From an uncultured Muribaculaceae bacterium (GTDB lineage: Bacteria > Bacteroidota > Bacteroidia > Bacteroidales > Muribaculaceae): a DNA stretch of 21,766 nucleotides. The stretch is from positions 1 through 21,766 of the forward strand of contig CAJTYH010000042.1 of assembly GCA_910583675.1 (NCBI GenBank). The letters run 5' to 3'. A model generated the notes under the pieces. That model saw nothing but the letters and a program-made list of their open reading frames with translations, did not search any database and had not been told where the DNA came from. How positions within the stretch are numbered: the stretch's first letter is position 1; each line of letters begins with the position of its first letter. Of the stretch, positions 1 through 5,646 are shown piece after piece. Made by a program: the position numbers and the translations under genes.

Positions 1-6
1 GAAACG

Positions 7-39
7 GTTGGTTATCTCGCCCCTTTTGCGTAATTTTGC
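7..39 (+). promoter_or_regulatory. Bacteroidetes-type promoter for the left-edge RNA
   Basis: A perfect TAnnTTTGC element (TAATTTTGC, 31-39) has GTTG 20 bp upstream (7-10), matching the Bacteroidetes sigma-ABfr promoter layout. Transcription would start near 43-46, where the first arm of the long inverted repeat begins. The promoter is inferred from motif and spacing only. Confidence 0.5.
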
Positions 40-42
40 AGT

Positions 43-172
43 GCCAATCACATACTAAAAGCAGCGACACACGGCGGTCAAAAGGCTATAACAGCCCTCG
101 ACTGCGCGGTGTGCCGCTGCTTTGTGATTGTATGTGATTGGCGTCCTACAATCAAGTCGGGGGCTGTTTTTT
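43..172 (+). ncRNA. candidate structured small RNA with terminal stem and possible pseudoknot
   Basis: No convincing ORF lies here, but the sequence is strongly self-complementary. Bases 43-55 pair perfectly with 130-142 (13 bp). Inside, 58-66 pairs with 115-123 and 68-72 with 109-113, then weaker pairs close an apical loop at about 80-99. That loop (ACAGCCCTC, 91-99) is complementary to 159-167 just before six T's, so it can form either a pseudoknot or an alternative terminator stem. A second alternative helix pairs 125-132 with 147-154. A Bacteroidetes promoter sits immediately upstream. I do not recognise a known RNA family. It could be a small regulatory RNA, an attenuator, or a DNA-level structure such as a phage-end or recombination site. 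Confidence 0.45.
91..172 (+). terminator. possible intrinsic terminator (alternative fold of the small RNA)
   Basis: The arms 91-103 and 155-167 are complementary with one mismatch and are followed directly by six T's (167-172). The enclosed 51 nt holds its own 8-bp helix (125-132 with 147-154), so the stem would be branched. It competes with part of the long 43-142 hairpin. Termination is inferred. Confidence 0.35.
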
Positions 173-225
173 ATTGCCCACCGACGTATGTTTTCGTTTA
201 TTCTGTTTTTTTCATCGGCTATTTC

Positions 226-257
226 ATTGGGGTTAAGATTTTAACATATATCTTTGC
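226..257 (+). promoter_or_regulatory. Bacteroidetes-type promoter of a small plus-strand unit
   Basis: TATCTTTGC (249-257) is a perfect TAnnTTTGC element. ATTG (226-229) lies 19 bp upstream as a partial -33 box. The surroundings are more AT-rich than the rest of the window. It would drive transcription through 263-535, ending at the hairpin at 502-529. Confidence 0.4.
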
Positions 258-308
258 GCCATGCATTACACCCTCGACAGTTTTGCGATTTCGATTTCAA
301 GATAGTGT

Positions 309-503
309 ATGGTGTGTGCGGCATGTGCGATTCCCTCTCACACTAAGTTATCGCGGCAATGGCCGCGTCCGACAGCAGGGATTGAGCGTCTTATAGACCC
401 CGTTGAGATGATTTTGAACGAAGCACCGACTGGATTAGTCAGCGACAACCTACAAGATTTCACAACAGAGCATATATTGAGTTACGACCGCCGGGGTTTT
501 TAG
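309..503 (+). CDS. possible small protein (64 aa), unrecognised
   Basis: A 64-residue ORF lies between a promoter-like element (226-257) and a hairpin followed by seven T's (502-535), so the three elements together resemble a self-contained moron unit beyond the end of the tail operon. The same frame is open from an ATG at 261 but is broken by TAG at 303-305. A start at 408 would give 31 residues. I recognise no domain. The C-terminal half (IDPVEMILNEAPTGLVSDNL) reads more like real protein than the N-terminal half, so this may be a remnant or an untranslated RNA. The ORF alone is not strong evidence. Confidence 0.25.
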   Translation: MVCAACAIPSHTKLSRQWPRPTAGIERLIDPVEMILNEAPTGLVSDNLQDFTTEHILSYDRRGF

Positions 504-535
504 AGGAGCAGTTTTTCAACCGCCCCTCTTTTTTT
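502..535 (+). terminator. hairpin with U-tract between convergent units
   Basis: Arms 502-513 and 518-529 form a 12-position stem with loop TTTC, followed by T's at 529-535. In plus-strand RNA two positions are A-C mismatches; in minus-strand RNA they become G-U pairs, so the stem is better formed leftward, although the U-tract exists only rightward. It lies directly after the stop of the last leftward gene (540), so it may serve as a shared transcript end. Confidence 0.5.
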
Positions 536-539
536 GTCC

Positions 540-1820
540 CTAATCGGCAGAGAACCCACGGCGCACCACGGTCTTGTTGGTCTTCTTGTCGAGATGAAAC
601 CAAAGGCGGTATTTCATACGCGCCATCTCGCCGCCCGCGCTCTTGAACGTCTTCCCGGCTGCGGCAAACTGCAACGCGATCCGCGCATAGCAGCAAGCCT
701 GTGTCTTGGGCTTTGTGCCTTTCCTGGAAGCTTTGACGCGAGTTCCGACCACTTTGTAGAGGCCGTTCCCGGCGGCGATTTCTGACAGACTCCCGCTTGC
801 CACAATCATATCCGAGCAGACAGATCCGAGTTCCTTTCCGATAAGGGCATTGTCCTCCTTGTCGGTTACGCCTATGCACTTAGGCACATACCAGTTGTTG
901 GGTGAGGAGGTGGAGAGTATCACGCCCTTGTAATGCACGTATTGGTTCTTCGGTTGCCGGAGCATACTCTTGCCTTTCCACGCGGCGTTTGTGCCTGTCG
1001 TGCCGCCGGAACGACGCTTTCGGCCGCGCTTCTTCTTGCGGAGCAGCACAAGCTGAACCCCCTCCGGGATAAAGCCGTGGCGCACATAGACGGTCGAGCC
1101 TTTTACCACCTTAACGTCGATATGCAGGTTTTCCGTTACCGGGTAGAAACCTCCCCACGTCTTTGCCGCGCTGTTCCAATAGCGGACGTAGCGGCGCAGG
1201 TCGGGCAGGATCTGTTCCTGTGTGATGTTGTTCGCGCTGTGGCGGTAGACGTTAATCGTGTATTCCTCCGCGCCGTTCAGAGCGAAACACCCCTTGCGGC
1301 AGTTAAGACGCACGTTGTCCTTTTGCGCGTCCAACTGAACGCGGGTGAGGCTGTCGGTAGACAATACGGTGAGTTTCTTGGCGAGGTCGCTGTTGACGGC
1401 GGTGTAGTCGAGCAGTTTCTTTGCCAACTGGTCGTTGGTTTCTATCATCGAGAACCCGGAGGCCGGATATAATCCCGGCACGTTCTTTGTATATGTCGGC
1501 ACATATTCGGCGTAACGGTAAATCCGCGCCTCGCGGTAGGTCGTGCCGTCGGCCACGATGTTCTCGGTTGTCTCCCGGATCTGAATGCCGTTGCCCGGCT
1601 TGGCTGCGGCCTTGAAGCGCAGCACCTCGCCGTCTATCACCACAACGCCGTCGGCGGTGGCCGTAGGTGCGAGCAGGATGTAACGTTTACCGCCTATCCT
1701 TGCGAATGCCTGTAAAAAGGTAATCTGGTCTTGTATGAACGACAGCCCCTGCGTCGATAATGGATACAGGCCATTGCCACCACTTGCGACCGCCGTTGAT
1801 AAATATTCCGCTCTGTTCAT
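540..1820 (-). CDS. distal tail fibre or receptor-region protein (426 aa), last gene of the leftward operon
   Basis: I chose the ATG at 1820 (MNRAEYLSTAV) because the frame upstream opens only with a TTG (1880). The N-terminus (about residues 1-110: ...GLYPLSTQGLSFIQDQI... then KRYILLAP) resembles the first domain of Bacteroidales prophage tail-tip proteins that follow J-like and wedge-like baseplate genes. No coiled coil or enzyme motif is evident. A strongly basic patch (KKKRGRKRRSGG, about residue 265) precedes a C-terminal region rich in Ser, Gly and Lys. It overlaps the upstream gene by 134 nt in another frame. By position after the baseplate genes it is probably part of the distal tail or fibre. 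Function is inferred from order, not from a catalytic or binding motif. Confidence 0.6.
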   Translation of the reverse strand: MNRAEYLSTAVASGGNGLYPLSTQGLSFIQDQITFLQAFARIGGKRYILLAPTATADGVVVIDGEVLRFKAAAKPGNGIQIRETTENIVADGTTYREARIYRYAEYVPTYTKNVPGLYPASGFSMIETNDQLAKKLLDYTAVNSDLAKKLTVLSTDSLTRVQLDAQKDNVRLNCRKGCFALNGAEEYTINVYRHSANNITQEQILPDLRRYVRYWNSAAKTWGGFYPVTENLHIDVKVVKGSTVYVRHGFIPEGVQLVLLRKKKRGRKRRSGGTTGTNAAWKGKSMLRQPKNQYVHYKGVILSTSSPNNWYVPKCIGVTDKEDNALIGKELGSVCSDMIVASGSLSEIAAGNGLYKVVGTRVKASRKGTKPKTQACCYARIALQFAAAGKTFKSAGGEMARMKYRLWFHLDKKTNKTVVRRGFSAD

Positions 1821-2364
1821 TGCTTGAGTTTGTTGGGGTGTAAATCGGAGTTTTTGAAAGGATTCTGTATTGCTCCACAATGGCCTTCACCTTGTCGAGC
1901 TGCGTTGTGTAGATGTTGTTGGGGACGCGCACGATGAACGAGTTCTGCGGCGCGTTGAGCCGCGCTTCGTCGGCGAGCAGCGGTGTCGGATGTTCCGGCG
2001 GCTCACCCTCTACGGGCTTGCGGTTCTTCTTCTCGTCCACGGCGAGCAACTGGTTCGGCATCGTCGGGTCTTTTGCATAGACCCACTCCCCCTCGTATGC
2101 CCCCGCGTCCTCGATCTCAAACCCTTTTTTCAGATTGAAAGCGTCGTTGAGAGCGGCGCGGAGATAGCACACCTGCCCGTTGTGGCTCAACCTGTATATG
2201 TGGTCGCCACGCGCCCGCAGGAAGCGCGGGTACAGCCCTGTGTCGTCGCCGAGGTAGAGCGGCGAGCATAAGGCGCGGCAGAAAGCGAACACCCGGCGCA
2301 GACGCAGGAACGTCGGCAGCATGGTCGCTATCCACTTGTCGAAATCTATGTCAAAAATCATCAT
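1687..2364 (-). CDS. baseplate wedge-like protein (225 aa; Mu gp48 position)
   Basis: The start ATG (2364) overlaps the stop of the J-like gene in an ATGA junction, indicating translational coupling. The N-terminus (MMIFDIDFDKWIATMLPTFL) and the following region (YRLSHNGQVCYLRAALND) match a protein type commonly found after J-like baseplate genes in Bacteroidales prophages. In Mu-like phages that slot is occupied by gp48, which joins wedge to fibre. The segment FIVRVPNNIYTT (about residue 145) looks structured, while the last ~45 residues overlap the next gene in another frame and are low in recognisable features. No catalytic motif is seen. The wedge assignment rests on synteny and overall appearance. 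Confidence 0.6.
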   Translation of the reverse strand: MMIFDIDFDKWIATMLPTFLRLRRVFAFCRALCSPLYLGDDTGLYPRFLRARGDHIYRLSHNGQVCYLRAALNDAFNLKKGFEIEDAGAYEGEWVYAKDPTMPNQLLAVDEKKNRKPVEGEPPEHPTPLLADEARLNAPQNSFIVRVPNNIYTTQLDKVKAIVEQYRILSKTPIYTPTNSSNEQSGIFINGGRKWWQWPVSIIDAGAVVHTRPDYLFTGIRKDRR

Positions 2365-3281
2365 TCGGCCACTTGATAGGCACGGCCTCTGACCGTGAGG
2401 TTCTGCAATGCGTAATAACCCGAATAGGGACGGCGGTAGCCGACGACACGCGAGTAAGCCTCCGAGCCTCCGGCTGCGGCCTCCACTTTCACGATGTCGG
2501 CCACGCGCACTCCCTCAATGGACTGCAAAGCGGCCATAAGGTCGGAGTTTCGGTATTCGCCGTTGAAAGGCAGCTTGGATATGACACCGCTCACGGCCTC
2601 GGTTATCACGTCCTTGCCGTCGCGCAGCAGTCTTATGGCCGTGTAGCCGTCCGCATCCGGGCGACCGTTGCCTGTGGGCTGCGCCGTGAGTATGGCCGGA
2701 TCATAAAGCACCACGAGTTCCACGCGCATATTGTCGGCGGGTTCGTTCAGCACCTTTATGGCCACTCCCGCGTCCTTTATCTGCGAGAGGTAGCCTTTCA
2801 GTCCGGCGAGGTCATCGGGCTGCAGAGGCGTGGGCTGGCCGTTGTTGCCCCTCGCGGCAACCTTGATGAACACCTGCGTGTTGTCCTCGGTGGCGACCGC
2901 GTATTTCACCACACGCGCCTTTTCGATGTCGGCCTCCGTCATTCCCGACGTGTCGTAGTAGTCAGCCACGACCACGCCGTCGGTCATTATGAGATCCTTG
3001 CCACGCATATAGGCGAGGGTCTTTGTAACGTACCAACGGAGCGTGTGCGGGCGCAGGGCATCTATCCTCGCGTCCACCTCCTCGCGGTGGCGGTCAAAAA
3101 GTTTTTCGAGCAGCCATATACAGGAGGCGACGACGTAGAACATCAGGCTCTCCAGCGACACCGGGGAGAAAGCCTTGTCAAAGGATTGGTTCTCTTTCAG
3201 TCCGTACCCTGTGCGGATAGCGTCCTGTGAGATAAAGGTCTCGCATATCTGAGCCTTTATCTCGGCGATTGACCGTGCCAT
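2361..3281 (-). CDS. baseplate J-like protein (306 aa; Mu gp47 type)
   Basis: A 306-residue protein starting MARSIAEIKAQICETFI, with a helical N-terminal region carrying the LESLMFYVVASCIWLLEKLFD segment, a central mixed region, and a C-terminal half of short beta-rich stretches (VRVADIVKVEAA). This matches baseplate J/gp47-like wedge proteins of contractile tails, which link the hub to tail fibres. It starts only 4 nt after the reverse transcriptase stop (3286) and overlaps the next gene by 4 nt, so the DGR is embedded in a continuous baseplate operon. The family call is from pattern and order; a profile search against Baseplate_J would decide. Confidence 0.6.
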   Translation of the reverse strand: MARSIAEIKAQICETFISQDAIRTGYGLKENQSFDKAFSPVSLESLMFYVVASCIWLLEKLFDRHREEVDARIDALRPHTLRWYVTKTLAYMRGKDLIMTDGVVVADYYDTSGMTEADIEKARVVKYAVATEDNTQVFIKVAARGNNGQPTPLQPDDLAGLKGYLSQIKDAGVAIKVLNEPADNMRVELVVLYDPAILTAQPTGNGRPDADGYTAIRLLRDGKDVITEAVSGVISKLPFNGEYRNSDLMAALQSIEGVRVADIVKVEAAAGGSEAYSRVVGYRRPYSGYYALQNLTVRGRAYQVAE

Positions 3282-3285
3282 CGCC

Positions 3286-4944
3286 TCACGCTTTGTTGAG
3301 CGCGGCTATGGCCGAGCGGTAAGCGTCGAAATCAATCTCCGGGCGCGGTGTGTCGCCGTAACGCAGGTCGAGGTCATACTGAATGTCGGCCACAACTCGC
3401 TCCGGGTCGGGAATGCCTAAGTAGCGCATTTCAGAATAGGCCACAAGGCCGCTGTCAACCTCCTTGCCCTGCTGCGGTTCCTCGGCGGGAGGGGGTGTGC
3501 CGTTTTTGGCGGCGCGGCTCAACGCCTTGCGCTTGCGGAACGCGGCGCGTTTGTCAACTTCGGGGATTGTTGTCTTGACAGGCTCGTAGTCCCAACGAAC
3601 AATGCAACCCCTTTTGCGACCGGTGTTGAACTGCTCAACGGCAGGGAGCGTCTCCCCGCTGAAAACTCGTGCTGTCATTCGCTTTGCTTTTGGTATTCTG
3701 TTTCTTGATGCTTGTTTACGCTTGCGGCGGAGCATACGCTTCACGCGCTCGCGGTGTTTGTATTTCTGTTTTAGTATTATCTTGGTGAAGTCCCATTCCA
3801 CCACAATGTATTTCATCCACGCCTCGGAGATCCTACCGCAGAAAGCCCGGCGCATACCATATTCCTGTCCTTGCCGCATGAGGCCGAGATAGGAGTTGAT
3901 GCAGCTCACGAAATGCTCCGCGTTGGCTTTGCACCATGCCGCGCCGCGCTCCTCGGCCTGTCGGTTGAATCCGTGCAGACGGCACATCGCTTTTCCGAGG
4001 GTGCGGTTGGCGATGTAGATGCGCTCTCCCTTGATGACCGTGCCGAGGAATTTAACGCCTTTCTTGTAGTGCTGCAGGTAATACTTTTTCGGGTTTACCC
4101 TCACCTCGGCTGTCTGCCACAGGTGTTCCCTGATAAGCGGCATAGCGAGTAGCAGTTTCTCCTTGTCGCAGTCCACGGTGGCCGTGTCGTCCACATAGCG
4201 GTCTATGTCGAGGCCGAGGGTCTCGGTAAGGTAATGGTCGGTCTCGTCAAGCAGAAAATTCGCCACGAGCTGCGAGGTGATGTTTCCGATCGGGAGGCCG
4301 TACCCCTCCGGCACGGTGAACAGGCTTTTGTTCGGAGGCAGTTCCTCCCACTTGCGCGGGTCGCCCTGTATGATGCACCCCTCCGCCGGGGAGTTGAGCA
4401 GAGTTACCTGCGTGAGGTAGACAAGCGTCTCCACGTCCGCGCACTTGTACCGCTCCCGGATGAAACGGCAGAGTTTATCCGTCACCATCGCCCGGTTTAT
4501 CGACATGAAGAAACCTTTGAGGTCATATTTCAGAACCCAGCAGTCGCGGGTGTAGTTCTCGGATTTCTCGCGTATGGCCTCGTGCAGATGTTTCACGGCG
4601 GCAAGCGTACCCTTACCCTTGCGGCAGTTGAAACTCGCCGCGATGAACTGCGCCTCGAAAAGTGGCTCTATCCGCTGCGCGATCCACGTCTGCACTATCC
4701 TGTCCCGGAACATCGCCGCGAACACCTCCCGCAGCGTAGGCCATTCCACGAGGAACGTGATCGAGGGCTGCGGCCTGTACCGTCCGGCCTGTATCTCGTC
4801 GCGCAGTTTCAGCAGCCCGGCCTCGTAGTGTATCTCAAAGGCCGCAGCCGCCTCAGTCCACGCCTTGTTGCGGCGGCACTGATAATAGGCGGACAAAAGA
4901 CTGTCGTAGCCTATGGCGATATGTTGTTCCGGTTGGTTGTTCAT
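3286..4944 (-). CDS. DGR reverse transcriptase with long C-terminal extension (552 aa)
   Basis: It copies the template RNA into mutagenised cDNA that replaces the variable repeat. RT motifs are visible in order: RDRIVQTWI (about 80-88), motif A with KYDLKGFFMSIN (139-150, catalytic D141), the DGR/group II-like IGNITSQ (219-225), and the active site YVDD (250-253). I chose ATG 4944 (MNNQPEQHIAI) because the frame upstream, open to a GTG at 5142, runs straight through the template repeat. The RT core and thumb end near residue 390. About 160 further residues follow: a very basic stretch (395-425), a Pro/Glu linker (about 483-495) and an acidic tail that appears to be a separate domain. It is coupled to the downstream J-like gene with a 4-nt gap. 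The RT call is firm; the role of the tail is unknown. Confidence 0.95.
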   Translation of the reverse strand: MNNQPEQHIAIGYDSLLSAYYQCRRNKAWTEAAAAFEIHYEAGLLKLRDEIQAGRYRPQPSITFLVEWPTLREVFAAMFRDRIVQTWIAQRIEPLFEAQFIAASFNCRKGKGTLAAVKHLHEAIREKSENYTRDCWVLKYDLKGFFMSINRAMVTDKLCRFIRERYKCADVETLVYLTQVTLLNSPAEGCIIQGDPRKWEELPPNKSLFTVPEGYGLPIGNITSQLVANFLLDETDHYLTETLGLDIDRYVDDTATVDCDKEKLLLAMPLIREHLWQTAEVRVNPKKYYLQHYKKGVKFLGTVIKGERIYIANRTLGKAMCRLHGFNRQAEERGAAWCKANAEHFVSCINSYLGLMRQGQEYGMRRAFCGRISEAWMKYIVVEWDFTKIILKQKYKHRERVKRMLRRKRKQASRNRIPKAKRMTARVFSGETLPAVEQFNTGRKRGCIVRWDYEPVKTTIPEVDKRAAFRKRKALSRAAKNGTPPPAEEPQQGKEVDSGLVAYSEMRYLGIPDPERVVADIQYDLDLRYGDTPRPEIDFDAYRSAIAALNKA

Positions 4945-4958
4945 TTTCCGTTGAAATT

Positions 4959-5042
4959 CCGACACCGCCCGCACGTCGTGAGTGTTGTTTCTGTTGTTGT
5001 TGTTGATGTTGCCATTGTAGTTGACAACCCACGAGCAGTTAT
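4959..5042 (-). repeat. DGR template repeat (TR)
   Basis: These 84 nt align without gaps to 5667-5750 in the variable protein gene (offset 708). Of 28 template adenines on the minus strand 14 differ in the variable copy (6 A to G, 5 A to C, 3 A to T), while none of the 56 non-adenine positions differ. The template is packed with AAC/AAT codons (an N-rich stretch when translated), as in other DGRs, where AAY codons give the widest amino-acid choice. The edge at 5043 is set by the first non-adenine mismatch; weak similarity continues to about 5053. It lies between Avd and the RT. Confidence 0.95.
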
Positions 5043-5144
5043 CTTCTGTGACTGGCTTGTTCCTTGCTCTTAATGAGAGCGCACAGACCTTTTCATTAAA
5101 GAAAATCGCGCTTCCGTAAGCCGTGGCCGACGGAACACTCACTC

Positions 5145-5519
5145 TTAGACACCTTTTTTCGCCCTTTCAGCCGTGGCCTTGCGCCACGACCCGAGCTGCC
5201 CGGATATATCGGCCATAAGCTCCGACAGACTTGTCTGTTTCTGCAATGGCAGCACCCGCGCCTCGTTGCACAGCCGCATATACGTGTTCAGCACCGTGAA
5301 TTTCGTCAACGCCCGGTCTATGTAGACAACCTTGTGCGCCACGTTCTGCTCGTCCCACGCATACACTATCAGCGCGATCAGATCCGTTGCAGCGTCCAAC
5401 GTCTTCTCCCAAAGCCACCGTCGGTATTTCACAGGCACGTTGTCGCTGAGGCCGACCATCTGCTGTATCAGCCTGTAAACGCTCTTGTATGCCCCGGCTG
5501 TCGCCGCGCCGTTTGCCAT
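5145..5519 (-). CDS. avd: Avd-like DGR accessory protein (124 aa)
   Basis: A small, mainly helical, basic protein located between the variable protein gene and the template repeat, the usual place for accessory variability determinant genes. Avd proteins form pentameric four-helix bundles that bind the RT and template RNA and are needed for cDNA synthesis. Its length (124 aa) and helix-rich sequence (YKSVYRLIQQMVG, RRWLWEKTLDAATDLIALIV, YMRLCNEARVLP) fit the family. I chose ATG 5519 because an extension to a TTG at 5546 would place the start inside a perfect TAACTTTG promoter element (5544-5551). The stop lies 200 nt before the RT start, with the template in between. Confidence 0.85.
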   Translation of the reverse strand: MANGAATAGAYKSVYRLIQQMVGLSDNVPVKYRRWLWEKTLDAATDLIALIVYAWDEQNVAHKVVYIDRALTKFTVLNTYMRLCNEARVLPLQKQTSLSELMADISGQLGSWRKATAERAKKGV

Positions 5520-5543
5520 CTCAGTTAATTTTTTAATCGTCTG

Positions 5544-5551
5544 CAAAGTTA
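5544..5551 (-). promoter_or_regulatory. candidate internal promoter (-7 box) for avd, template RNA and RT
   Basis: TAACTTTG on the minus strand is a perfect TAnnTTTG element 25 nt upstream of the avd ATG. No TTTG box is present at the expected -33 position; that stretch falls in a GC-rich hairpin (5566-5582). If active, it would let the DGR be expressed apart from the long late transcript. Confidence 0.4.
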
Positions 5552-5565
5552 CGAAAATTTTTTCG

Positions 5566-5582
5566 ACCGGGCTTCGCCCGGT
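5566..5582 (-). other. GC-rich hairpin 2 downstream of the variable repeat
   Basis: A perfect 7-bp inverted repeat (ACCGGGC, 5566-5572; GCCCGGT, 5576-5582) has a 3-nt loop that reads GAA on the minus strand. No U-tract follows it leftward, so it does not look like a terminator. With the neighbouring hairpin it may be part of the DGR target structure, or an element next to the avd promoter. Confidence 0.5.
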
Positions 5583-5600
5583 GTCGCTTTCCCTCTGCCC

Positions 5601-5623
5601 GGTCGCCCTTTAAGGGGGCGACC
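5601..5623 (-). other. GC-rich hairpin 1 downstream of the variable repeat (possible DGR cruciform element)
   Basis: A perfect 8-bp stem (5601-5608 with 5616-5623, GGTCGCCC/GGGCGACC) with a 7-nt loop lies 23 nt beyond the variable gene stop and 43 nt beyond the end of the variable repeat. In the Bordetella phage DGR a hairpin/cruciform just downstream of the variable repeat is needed for efficient homing. No U-tract follows on the minus strand, so a terminator role is less likely. The link to homing is inferred. Confidence 0.5.
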
Positions 5624-5646
5624 TCACCAAAGGAAAGGAAAAAGGT

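Noticed and set aside
43..142. Long inverted repeat read as an integron attC site, insertion-sequence terminal repeat or CRISPR repeat
   Set aside because: There is no integrase, transposase or Cas gene nearby, no GTTRRRY/RYYYAAC cores, no direct target duplication and only one copy.
109..396. 95-codon plus-strand frame at the left edge
   Set aside because: It starts inside the structured RNA, crosses a T-run and the promoter-like element at 249-257, and its product is rich in Phe, Val and Cys with no domain.
5043..5053. Extending the template/variable repeat alignment past 5042 (opposite 5751-5761)
   Set aside because: Two non-adenine mismatches appear here (template 5043 and 5048), so this may be diverged flanking homology rather than the copied segment; the boundary was set at 5042.
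4234..5073. 279-codon plus-strand frame opposite the RT and template repeat
   Set aside because: The minus strand holds the RT motifs (DLKGFF, IGNITSQ, YVDD) and the template repeat; the plus frame is a by-product of codon bias.
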